A stretch of DNA of 64,000 bases. Source: JAUCQB01 sp964586235 (GTDB lineage Bacteria > Planctomycetota > Phycisphaerae > UBA1845 > PWPN01). A program made the translations under genes and the position numbers. Under the pieces are notes generated by a model that saw nothing but the letters and a program-made list of their open reading frames with translations, ran no database searches and was not told the origin of the DNA. Positions 27,376 to 35,534 of the stretch are shown here, piece by piece (positions within the stretch are counted from its first letter, which is position 1; each line of letters starts with the position of its first letter). The DNA lies in assembly GCA_964586235.1 (NCBI GenBank), contig CAZPIO010000023.1, positions 1-64,000 of the forward strand, read 5' to 3'.

Positions 27376-28617
27376 CTACCCCTTATCCGCTGACGCCCCC
27401 GCGACGGCTTCAAACACGCGTTCATAGCGTTGCACCGCAACCGGGAATGCAAGTTCTCTCTTGTAAAACACGGCACCATTCTCGCCGATTTGTTGTCGCT
27501 CATGGTCCGTCAAGTGAAACAGTTTCAGCGCGGCATCGGCAATTGCTCGCGGGTCCTGGGGAGTGCAGCATTCGCCGGCCTGCGCCGCCCGGACCAGATC
27601 GGACGCGTCTCCCTCGACAGCCATCAGAATCGGCCGTCCCAACGCCAGGTAGGCTTGCGTTTTCGACGGGATGGTGACCGAGAACAAAGGGTCCTTGCGA
27701 AGATGCACCAGAAGCACGTCCGCCGCCCTCAGGATCGCGCCGATTTCGGACACCGGCTTTCTCCCGTGGAAAAGAACATTGCCGAGCTTCAACTCCTCGG
27801 CCCGCTGCTTGAGCCGGTCAACCTCAACCCCGCCTCCGATGAAAACGAACTGGATGTCGCTCCTGACCTGGGCCACGAGTCGGGCGGCCTCGATCACCGC
27901 ATCCATGGCCTGAAGCCTGCCCATGTTCCCGGCAAAGACTATGTTGAACCTGCCCTCCATACCCAGCCTCTGTTTCAGACCTGCATCGGGTTCCGATCCG
28001 CCGGTCACCGCCTCATCGCACCAGTTGTAAATGACCTCGATCTTGTCCTCCGGAACACCACGCTCTTGGAGCAGCCGCTTCATGCCCGGGGCGATGACGA
28101 CGATTCGGGTGGCCTGCCTGTAGACCTGCCTGCACCAGTGATCCACCAGCGTGTAAGCCCTTCCCTTGCTGAACATCCCGGTCGAAGCCAGGGTGTCCGG
28201 CCAGAGGTCCTGAATGTTGTACACGAACGGAATTCGCCGGAGCCATTTGAGAACGGCCGCCGGCAGGCCCAGGGTCGCCGGCCCCTGGGCCACATAGGCC
28301 ACATCGGCCTTTCTCACCAGCCACGGGGCCATCACGGCCATTGCGGCGGACAAGGAGGAATAACACAGGGTGCGCTTAACAGATGATCGGTCGTGGCTCG
28401 GGTAGATCGGGAACCGATAGACAGGTATGCCTTCCATGATCTCCGTCTGAAGCGGCCTGATATGATAACCCTCGTAGATCCGGCCCCCGGGGTAGTTGGG
28501 AAATCCGGTCAGCACCAGGACTGAGTGGCCCCGCCGGGCGAGTTCCTTCGCGAAAGGCAGCCCATAGAAGAAGTTCGGCTCCGGCTGAAAATAGTGGGTG
28601 ATGAACAGGATTCTCAT
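27376..28617 (-). CDS. Glycosyltransferase family 4, WbuB-like
   Basis: 413 residues, GT-B fold. The N-domain begins MRILFITHYFQPEPNFFYG with FPNYPGGRIYEGY and NIQDLWPDTLASTG; the C-domain has FAGNMGRLQAMD and the donor-binding region SKTQAYLALGRPILMAVEGD. E. coli WbuB, encoded beside fnlABC, is a proposed L-fucosamine transferase. The closeness of this gene to capEFG suggests that this copy transfers L-FucNAc, which is an inference from context. It is a paralogue of the glycosyltransferase at 16.9-18.1 kb. No clear ribosome binding site precedes the ATG. Confidence 0.9.
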   Translation of the reverse strand: MRILFITHYFQPEPNFFYGLPFAKELARRGHSVLVLTGFPNYPGGRIYEGYHIRPLQTEIMEGIPVYRFPIYPSHDRSSVKRTLCYSSLSAAMAVMAPWLVRKADVAYVAQGPATLGLPAAVLKWLRRIPFVYNIQDLWPDTLASTGMFSKGRAYTLVDHWCRQVYRQATRIVVIAPGMKRLLQERGVPEDKIEVIYNWCDEAVTGGSEPDAGLKQRLGMEGRFNIVFAGNMGRLQAMDAVIEAARLVAQVRSDIQFVFIGGGVEVDRLKQRAEELKLGNVLFHGRKPVSEIGAILRAADVLLVHLRKDPLFSVTIPSKTQAYLALGRPILMAVEGDASDLVRAAQAGECCTPQDPRAIADAALKLFHLTDHERQQIGENGAVFYKRELAFPVAVQRYERVFEAVAGASADKG

Positions 28618-28685
28618 ACGTGAGTGACCGCGGACACCCCTGCGATAGACACGCAGGCACTCAAGTCACAGGTCCACTCCCGAGG

Positions 28686-29876
28686 TCACCTGATCTGCTT
28701 GGTTGGGGGCAGCACGCAGTTCAGAGCCTCGATGATCACCTGTTCCTGGTACTTCGGTGTGTAGCACCGGTCAATGATCTCCATGCAGGCGGCGGACATC
28801 CGAGCCTTGCAGGGGCTCGGGTAAAGCATCTGCTCCATCTGGTTTGCGAGGTCCTCGACATCGCCGTCACGAAAGAACTCGCCCGTCTTACCCCGAACGA
28901 TCGCCTCTACTTCCGGGCCATGCCTGCCACGGGTATTCTCACAGGTCAACACGGGCGTTCCATAGACCAGGCTATGCATTGCCGTCAATCCTACCTCGCC
29001 TGGGACCACGCACAGATCACTTGCCGAGACAAGCACACCCAGTTTGTCTTCATCGTAGCAGGCTCCATAGAACCGCACGCGATCCGCGACCTTCTCGGCC
29101 CGGCTTAGTTCCTCCAGCCTCTGTCCTTCCAGGCCCTCACCTATCAGCACCAGAAACACCGTCCGACCCCGCTTCTTGAGAATCGCCACCGCCTCAATCA
29201 GCATGTCCAGTCTCTTGTCCTTTTCCAGACGGCATGAGTCGAAGACGAGTCGGTCTTCGTCTCGCGTCGCGCCGCACTCCGCCCGGCAGGAGGCGCGGGT
29301 CTGCTCGGTCACGCTTTGACGCACGACAACTTGCTTTTCGTGGTCCAGCGAGTTGTAAACGATGAAGAGCTTCGTTGGATCATATCCGTGTCGAACAAAG
29401 AAATCCCGAGCGAACTTGCCGTAGAAGAGAAACGCCGCTGCCTGGCGGTAGTAGAGGTTCGCCAGGAACCATCTCAGTCCCCGTTCCTCGGTTTTCAACC
29501 CCAGCGTCCACTCGATGACCGGGATGCCCCGCAACCGGCAGATTACTCGCACCAGCAGGTTGCTCAGCGAAAACAATCCGTGGCTGATCACCACATCCAC
29601 ATCCTCCCGGAGCACGATCTTTACGGCTTCGGGTTGCCATTCAAGAATCTTCAACACCGGGCCCTTGAGATACGAAGAGCGAATACGGCGCCAGTTGATA
29701 CCCTCAGCTCTTTGAACATCGTGGGCACACGCCAGCTTCATCCCGCCACGGATCATGGAATTGTCTCCCGCGCAGACCTCGAACCTCATGCCGGGATTCT
29801 GCGAGAGACGCTTGAAGATCGCGACACGGTAATGGGGAATGCTCCAGATGAAGTGAATGACCCTTGGCTTCTTCAA
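28686..29876 (-). CDS. Glycosyltransferase family 4
   Basis: 396 residues, GT-B fold. The N-terminal part has HFIWSIPHYRVAIFKRLS and a partner-binding stretch around GIPVIEWTLG; the C-terminal donor domain has FDSCRLEKDKRLDMLIEA, LIGEGLEGQRL and GEVGLTAMHSLVYGTPVLT. It resembles its neighbour at 31.1-32.3 kb, suggesting duplication. The start is TTG at 29876, with AGGG about 9 bp upstream; no ATG is available nearby that keeps the N-terminal strand. It is presumed to act at the cytoplasmic membrane on a lipid-linked glycan; donor and acceptor are unknown. Confidence 0.88.
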   Translation of the reverse strand: MKKPRVIHFIWSIPHYRVAIFKRLSQNPGMRFEVCAGDNSMIRGGMKLACAHDVQRAEGINWRRIRSSYLKGPVLKILEWQPEAVKIVLREDVDVVISHGLFSLSNLLVRVICRLRGIPVIEWTLGLKTEERGLRWFLANLYYRQAAAFLFYGKFARDFFVRHGYDPTKLFIVYNSLDHEKQVVVRQSVTEQTRASCRAECGATRDEDRLVFDSCRLEKDKRLDMLIEAVAILKKRGRTVFLVLIGEGLEGQRLEELSRAEKVADRVRFYGACYDEDKLGVLVSASDLCVVPGEVGLTAMHSLVYGTPVLTCENTRGRHGPEVEAIVRGKTGEFFRDGDVEDLANQMEQMLYPSPCKARMSAACMEIIDRCYTPKYQEQVIIEALNCVLPPTKQIR

Positions 29877-29929
29877 TTCGTACCCTGTTTCCTATGTGTG
29901 CGGCCTGTCCGCACGACACCATCGCCGGC

Positions 29930-31102
29930 TCAGGCAGTGTCTGGGTTCGGAAGGGGCGCGGGTGCGGGCTCTTGAAGCCCGCCGATTTCCTTGAGCATAT
30001 CCGACACGATGTCTTCCCATGATTTGAAGAATGTGGACAGCCGTTCAGAACCCTTTCGGACCAGATCCGCCCTGAGTTGCTCGCGCGACTTCAGCAGCAG
30101 GATCTTGTCGACCATATCCGCTGGACTCCACGGATCACAATAGACAGCCGCCTCTCCGCAGATGAAGCGCGCAAAATCCAGGTCGCTTGTCAGGATCGGC
30201 AGACCGAAATGCATGGCTTCCAGGTATGTGCCGCTGAAGCTCTCGAGCAGCGTCGGGAAGAACAGGGCATCACAGTTGCAGAAGTAGCCCGCCAGTTCTT
30301 CCTGCTTCAACGGCCCCACATTCACGATCCTGTCTCCCAGCCCCCGCCGCTCGATCTCACGGAGCAGTCTCGCCGCGCGCTTGTGCTGCTCCGCCGATAT
30401 CGTAATGATGCAGCGCACGTCCTTGAGTTGATCCGGAAACCGCCTGAAGATCGTAATGAGCGCATCAATATTCTTGTGGGTGTAGTAACACGACAACAGA
30501 AAGAGAGTGAACCTGTCTTTGGCTTTCAGTAGTTCGGGCACCGCGATACTCGAGCCCTCGACCTTGGCGAACTCTGACACCGCGTTGGGCGCGATCTTGA
30601 TCTGATTCAGAGGATAGCCAAACGCATCGGCAAACCGCTGTCGGATAATCGGTGTCTGGCAAAACACCAACTGCGTGCGCTTCAAGCTGTACCTCACCCA
30701 CCGTTTTACCGCCATGAGTCGGAGCCGCTGACGCAGGAGAACTTTGCCGTAATACCTCGAATCATACAGGATCTGAGGCTGGTGGATCAATATCGCCTGC
30801 CTGCATCGCGGCCTCAGCAGGCCAATGTTTCCAAGGGCCAGCACCATGTCGGCGTCAAAACGGGCTATCTGCTTCGGCAGCACACTCAACTCAAAAGAAA
30901 GGCGACGAAGAGGAGGCATCCTCTTCAGCGTCTGCACTGTCACGTTGGCACCTCCACGGCCGCAATCACACCCCATGCTCTCCGGTACAATGATCAGGTA
31001 TTCGTGCTGAGGTCCCAGCTTCGGCAACAAGGCAACGATGTTTCTTCCCACCGACAGGCCGCCGCCGCCGGTAAGATTATGGGCCAATACCGCTAGTCGC
31101 AT
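29930..31102 (-). CDS. Glycosyltransferase family 4 (GT1-like)
   Basis: 390 residues. The N-domain contains NLTGGGGLSVGRNIVALL, and the C-domain shows the sugar-nucleotide-binding site FFPTLLESFSGTYLEAMHFGLPILTS (seen around residues 275-300), in which ES-x5-LEAMHFG matches the E-x7-E motif. SCYYTHKNIDALI is the usual K-N-I motif. The last 15 residues are proline-rich. It lies 53 bp before the next glycosyltransferase and 21 bp after the previous one, so it belongs to the same transcription unit. The sugar transferred is not predictable. Confidence 0.9.
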   Translation of the reverse strand: MRLAVLAHNLTGGGGLSVGRNIVALLPKLGPQHEYLIIVPESMGCDCGRGGANVTVQTLKRMPPLRRLSFELSVLPKQIARFDADMVLALGNIGLLRPRCRQAILIHQPQILYDSRYYGKVLLRQRLRLMAVKRWVRYSLKRTQLVFCQTPIIRQRFADAFGYPLNQIKIAPNAVSEFAKVEGSSIAVPELLKAKDRFTLFLLSCYYTHKNIDALITIFRRFPDQLKDVRCIITISAEQHKRAARLLREIERRGLGDRIVNVGPLKQEELAGYFCNCDALFFPTLLESFSGTYLEAMHFGLPILTSDLDFARFICGEAAVYCDPWSPADMVDKILLLKSREQLRADLVRKGSERLSTFFKSWEDIVSDMLKEIGGLQEPAPAPLPNPDTA

Positions 31103-31123
31103 ACCCGCCGCCTGTCAATGACT

Positions 31124-32293
31124 TCATACCTGTTTCCGCATCGCATACTGAATCCCGTCGATGAAACCCTGGCACATGTTGGCCATGGTAAAGTGGTTGA
31201 AAACCACGTCTCTGGCACTCCTGCTCATTTGGAGACGGGTCGGCTCATCCGCGAGAAGACCCGAGATCTTCTCGGCCAGGTCATCCACATTCTCGTACGC
31301 ATAGAACAGGCCGGTCTTGCCGTTCGTGAACACCTGGATCTCGGGCCCCTGCAGCCTTTCACAGTCCGAGGTGATCAGGGGGACCCCGTAGGAATGGGAC
31401 AAATTGGCAATCAGCCCCTGCTGGCCCGGCGCTAGACAGAGATCGCTGCTGTGAAACCAGTAACATAGCTCGTTGTGCTCCACGATCGTACCGGGCCACA
31501 GGACATGATCGGCTATGTTCAACTCCTGGGCCAGCCGCTTCCAGGGTTCGGTCATCGGGCCCTCGCCCAGCAGAACCACTTTCAAGGCGGGAACCCGCTG
31601 GATCACCGCGGCGGCCGCACGCAGGAGCAGGTCCACTCGCTTGTTCTCGACCATCCGACCGGCATGAATGAGCACCCGATGTCCGTCCAGACCCTGCCTG
31701 GCCTTGAAATCCCGGAGCAACTCCGGCGTCATCCGGGCTTCAGCCTTCCTGATTCCGTCAACGTCGACCGCGTTGGGGGCGACAAAGATCTTCTCGGCGG
31801 GCACGCCCAGACTGATATAGCGTTGACGATGCGCGTAACTGTACAGCACCATCGCATCCGCCCAATGTGCCAGCCGTACCCGCACCTTGTCTCGCAGCCA
31901 CTGCTTGTACTGAGCAAAGCCTATCGAAAAAATGCATATCTTCGTGTTTCGCTTCCGGGCGGCGCGCAGCGTCTGCCAGAGGTTCAGGCAGTACAGGTCG
32001 TTTGGAACAATCAGCACATCCCAATGCTCCCGTTTGACATACTCAAGCATGTGGGGAATGCTGCACACCTTGTGACCCGTACCGGGCAGAAACCAGATGG
32101 GGCGGACGACACATCGCACGATCGGATCATCCGCGACGTTAACCAGGCCGCCGGGGCTGTTCTGCTCACCATACAGCAGCGTCAAGTCAATCAGGGGGTG
32201 CAGCGCCAGCTTCTGAAAGATCGCCCTGCGGTAGTGCGGATAATTGCGCTGGACAAATAACACCTTATACTTGTCGGGCATTCGATGCCTCAT
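31124..32293 (-). CDS. Glycosyltransferase family 4
   Basis: 389 residues, GT-B fold, similar in plan to the 28.7-29.9 kb enzyme: VLFVQRNYPHYRRAIFQKL at the N-terminus, IHAGRMVENKRVDLLLRA and LLGEGPMTEPW in the donor domain, and LAPGQQGLIANLSHSYGVPLIT near the acidic site. The ATG at 32293 overlaps the stop of the preceding gene as ATGA, which argues for translational coupling and decides the start over a second ATG at 32281. Substrates unknown. Confidence 0.9.
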   Translation of the reverse strand: MRHRMPDKYKVLFVQRNYPHYRRAIFQKLALHPLIDLTLLYGEQNSPGGLVNVADDPIVRCVVRPIWFLPGTGHKVCSIPHMLEYVKREHWDVLIVPNDLYCLNLWQTLRAARKRNTKICIFSIGFAQYKQWLRDKVRVRLAHWADAMVLYSYAHRQRYISLGVPAEKIFVAPNAVDVDGIRKAEARMTPELLRDFKARQGLDGHRVLIHAGRMVENKRVDLLLRAAAAVIQRVPALKVVLLGEGPMTEPWKRLAQELNIADHVLWPGTIVEHNELCYWFHSSDLCLAPGQQGLIANLSHSYGVPLITSDCERLQGPEIQVFTNGKTGLFYAYENVDDLAEKISGLLADEPTRLQMSRSARDVVFNHFTMANMCQGFIDGIQYAMRKQV

Positions 32294-33564
32294 TCATGCT
32301 CCGGCAGCTCCTCGCCCGCCGTCTTCCTCTGTGCCTTGCGGACAACAGAGTCGATATAGGCAAGGGTTCTTCTCACGTTCTGTTCCAGGCCGAACTTTTG
32401 TTCAGCGGTCTTCCTCGCCGCCAGCGACATCCGCTTCCGCACCTCTTGATCGGCACACACCTTGCACAGTGCTTCCGTCAACGGGTCGACCGTTCGGGGT
32501 TCGACCAGGATCGCCCCTTCGCTGTCGCCCACGGCGTCCGGAAGGCCGCCGACCGTGGTACTGACTACCGGGAGGCCACAGGCCATGGCCTCCATCACCA
32601 CGTTCGGCATGCCTTCCGTGTAGGAAGGCAGCACGAACACATCGCTGGCCTGCATCCATTCATGCATCCGGTCGGGATGCACCGGGCCGACCAGTTGGAC
32701 GAGGTCCGTGACTCCGTGCCGCGCGATGGCTTCCTCCAGACCGCTGTGCTCCGCGCCTTGGCCACAGATCCTCAGCACGGCTCCGGGAGCCTCGCGGTGC
32801 AGCCGATTGAAGGCTTCGATCAGTTCGTAAAGCCCCTTTGCTCGTTTCAGGTAGCCCACGAACAGCAGGGTCAAAGCCTCTGCCGGGATACCCAGTTGCC
32901 GACGAAGTGCCTGCCGGTCGGCAAGCGGCCTGAAGACGTCCAGGTCCACCAGCCCGTGGATCGAGGGAACCTCCATCTGCATCACCGCCGAGAGCCGGTC
33001 CGCCACCCCCTTCCCGTCGGCGACCGCGCCGTCCAGCGCCCGCACGGTTCTCACGAAATGCCGGTACATGGCCCGGCTGTATTCGGGGACGACATTGACA
33101 TCCCCGCCGATCCCCTCCCCGACAACGGGAATGCTCAGAAGTCTCGAGAACCTGACCCCGGCGTCGGCCGAAGGGAAAATGCCCTTTCCATAGATCACCT
33201 CGAACGGCCGCTCGCGGTGCAACTGAACCACCTTGTGTCTCGCCGCTCGGTAGACGCTCAGGCCAAGCCAACGGCACCCCCTGATGCCCCGGGTCCAGTG
33301 CACACAGGGTACCGGAAAGACCTTCACACCGGGGTGTTCGACCGGGGTGTGGTTCTCGTCGTAATCCTTGTACCTCGATAAGATTCTTTGAAGAATCCCC
33401 GGGATCCAGACGCGCGGAAAGAGGACGGTCACATCGGCGCCCAGGCGTGCTGCCATCTGCCACTGGCGGGCCGTGAAAATGCCGTAGAGCCTGCTCGTTT
33501 TATAGGGGAACAGGCTCGAAATAACCAGTATTCTCATCGCCGTCGTCGAGCATCCGTCCGTCAT
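32290..33564 (-). CDS. Glycosyltransferase family 4
   Basis: 424 residues. The N-domain contains MRILVISSLFPYKTSRLYGIF and PVVGEGIGGDVNVVPEYS; the C-domain has FVGYLKRAKGLYELIEAF, ICGQGAEHSGLEEA, VFVLPSYTEGMPNVVMEA (the E-x7-E region) and CGLPVVSTTVGGLPDAVGD, a classic GT4 signature. ATG 33564 is preferred over 33537 because GGAAG lies about 7 bp upstream and it falls 11 bp after the stop of the ligase-like gene. The frame is open to 33768. A role in capsule or O-chain elongation is likely, with sugars unknown. Confidence 0.92.
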   Translation of the reverse strand: MTDGCSTTAMRILVISSLFPYKTSRLYGIFTARQWQMAARLGADVTVLFPRVWIPGILQRILSRYKDYDENHTPVEHPGVKVFPVPCVHWTRGIRGCRWLGLSVYRAARHKVVQLHRERPFEVIYGKGIFPSADAGVRFSRLLSIPVVGEGIGGDVNVVPEYSRAMYRHFVRTVRALDGAVADGKGVADRLSAVMQMEVPSIHGLVDLDVFRPLADRQALRRQLGIPAEALTLLFVGYLKRAKGLYELIEAFNRLHREAPGAVLRICGQGAEHSGLEEAIARHGVTDLVQLVGPVHPDRMHEWMQASDVFVLPSYTEGMPNVVMEAMACGLPVVSTTVGGLPDAVGDSEGAILVEPRTVDPLTEALCKVCADQEVRKRMSLAARKTAEQKFGLEQNVRRTLAYIDSVVRKAQRKTAGEELPEHE

Positions 33565-33575
33565 GATCACTTCCG

Positions 33576-34979
33576 TCAGCTGCCCGGACCGGCCAGTTTC
33601 GGGACGTACCCGTACGTGGGTGGCCTGCCCGACTGTTGCTCCTGGCGCCTCCCGATATTGACCGCGGTCATGGCAATGGCCACCGAATACCAGAACTCCC
33701 GTTTCGTGTAATTGGTCACCGTCATCCCCGTCATCACAGGATACAGGAGCATCATCAGCCCCAGCCATTTCAGCCGGATGTCCGAAAGGGACTTGACCTG
33801 GCGATAAAGGACAACAAAAATGGTCACCGCCAGCCCAAGCCCGACAAGGCCCAGGTCCACAGCCAGAGCCACGACAGTGTTGTGAGCGGCCCGTCCCTGA
33901 CTTTCCGGGATCAGCCAGAAGTTGTTCGCGCCGTAACCATGGAGGGGGCGATAGATAAATGCCTGGAGCCCCCTCTTCCAGTACTCTAGCCGACCGCTTT
34001 CCCTGAGACCTGTAGAGATCACCCTTTCCTTCTCCGCGGCACTCAGCAGGTTGCTGGCAAGGACTGCCTGGATCGCCAAGTAGGCAACCAGCGCGCCGAT
34101 AGCTGCAATCATCAGGTACTTGAGCCGGCGTTCGCTTTTCGAGGCCAGGATCAGCGCGATGACCGGCGCGCTGATCGCCGCCAGAGTCGGCATACGGCTC
34201 TGCGTTTTGACCATCGCCAGGAAGAACAGAACCAGCACGGCCAGGGCGATCAGCTTCTTGAAGGTCCCCTTCTGAAAGAAGGTAAAGCAGGTCGCCAGGA
34301 AGCCCATTCCGATGGCCAGGGCCAGTATGACCGGCTGCGAGTGCGTGCCCTCACTCAAAACTGCTCTTTCGACGGTACGATGGCTGGCCTGCAGCCCATG
34401 CCCCGCGATAATCATGCACGACGCCACTAGCGAACCGAGGACAAACCCGCACAGGACAAGGTAAAGGGTCCTGGAGTCTTTGACGCTGTTGACGACAATG
34501 ACGATCAGGGTGGCGTTCAGTATGAACGTCAGGCACACCCCGGCGGTATAGACCGGCATCAGCGACCAGAGCGAACTGGCCAGAGCCCAGGCGATCAGAA
34601 CAGCGGTCAGCTTCAAGGGCGTCGTCACGACCAGTCTGTCGCTAAACACATGAAGGAGAAAACTCACACCGACAACGATGCCCATGGCCTTGCTGATGGT
34701 GAAATACGGGCTGAGCACCACCGCGGTTTCCATCGCGAACACAGAAAACAAGACAAAGACACCGAACGGAGTGTGATACAGTGCCAGCACGACCACCACC
34801 ACACCGGCCAACCCCGTGGGGATCACCGGGTCCTTCGTGAACAGGTACATCACCCCGGCCAGAAGAAGCGCTATGGCCGATACGCACAGGCAGCCGATCA
34901 GCTTCTTGTAGGCCGGGGGCGGGGCCTCCCAGTCTCCAGACAGGGCATAGGGGCTGGCATAGGGGTATGGTTGGATCAT
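33576..34979 (-). CDS. O-antigen ligase/polymerase-like membrane protein (Wzy/WaaL family)
   Basis: 467 residues with about 11-12 hydrophobic membrane segments and a large periplasmic loop around residues 320-390. That loop carries SGRLEYWKRGLQAFIYRPLHGYGANNFW, the Wzy_C-like pattern, followed by RAAHNTVVALAVDLGLVG with the conserved His. Such proteins polymerise or ligate lipid-linked repeat units on the periplasmic face. With a Wzx flippase in the same locus, a Wzy role is plausible; a WaaL-like ligase is the alternative. ATG 34979 has GGAGG 9 bp upstream and overlaps the acetyltransferase stop as ATGA. The frame is open to 35147. Confidence 0.88.
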   Translation of the reverse strand: MIQPYPYASPYALSGDWEAPPPAYKKLIGCLCVSAIALLLAGVMYLFTKDPVIPTGLAGVVVVVLALYHTPFGVFVLFSVFAMETAVVLSPYFTISKAMGIVVGVSFLLHVFSDRLVVTTPLKLTAVLIAWALASSLWSLMPVYTAGVCLTFILNATLIVIVVNSVKDSRTLYLVLCGFVLGSLVASCMIIAGHGLQASHRTVERAVLSEGTHSQPVILALAIGMGFLATCFTFFQKGTFKKLIALAVLVLFFLAMVKTQSRMPTLAAISAPVIALILASKSERRLKYLMIAAIGALVAYLAIQAVLASNLLSAAEKERVISTGLRESGRLEYWKRGLQAFIYRPLHGYGANNFWLIPESQGRAAHNTVVALAVDLGLVGLGLAVTIFVVLYRQVKSLSDIRLKWLGLMMLLYPVMTGMTVTNYTKREFWYSVAIAMTAVNIGRRQEQQSGRPPTYGYVPKLAGPGS

Positions 34980-35512
34980 GGCTTTGCCTCCGGCTCCTGC
35001 TGATTGCGATACCTGATGATCCGGGCGGGATTCCCGCCCACGATGGCGTAGTCCGGTACGTCCTTGGTGACAACAGCGCCGGCTCCCACAATCGCCCCTT
35101 TCCCGATCTTTCGCCCGGGTAATATGATCGCCCGAGTGCCGATCCACACATCGTCGCCGATCACCACGGTTCGGGGAGCAGCAGCGCCCTGTTCACACAT
35201 CGGAATGTCCACTCGACCAAACCGATGTTGCGCGGACAGAACAACCACTTCGGGACCCATCATCACGTTGTTTCCGATAATCGCTTTGCCGACGCGGCAG
35301 TTGACTCCGATACCCGAGTTATCACCGATCTCGATGTGTATCCCCGAACCGATGTCAGCTCCATGCTCGACGTTGACATTCTTCCCGCACTTGGCAAAGA
35401 GGTGCTTACAGACAAACCGGCGAATTCTCTTGGCCCCAACTGCGTATCGCTTGGTGGAGACCGGCAGATGCCGGGCACAGCCATAGTATAGAAGGTACCA
35501 GAACACACGCAT
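34976..35512 (-). CDS. Hexapeptide-repeat acyltransferase
   Basis: 178 residues with a left-handed beta-helix made of repeated [LIV]-G-x4 hexapeptides: EIGDNSGIGVNCRVGKAIIG, DVWIGTRAIILPGRKIGKGA and IVGAGAVVTKDVPDYAIVGGNPARI. It includes the catalytic-type His in SAQHRF. It belongs to the serine acetyltransferase/WcaF/NodL-like group and probably O-acetylates a sugar of the polysaccharide with acetyl-CoA. The last four bases of the gene overlap the start of the ligase-like gene. Confidence 0.9.
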   Translation of the reverse strand: MRVFWYLLYYGCARHLPVSTKRYAVGAKRIRRFVCKHLFAKCGKNVNVEHGADIGSGIHIEIGDNSGIGVNCRVGKAIIGNNVMMGPEVVVLSAQHRFGRVDIPMCEQGAAAPRTVVIGDDVWIGTRAIILPGRKIGKGAIVGAGAVVTKDVPDYAIVGGNPARIIRYRNQQEPEAKP

Positions 35513-35534
35513 CTTGAAGTCCTCGCCGGAGGAG

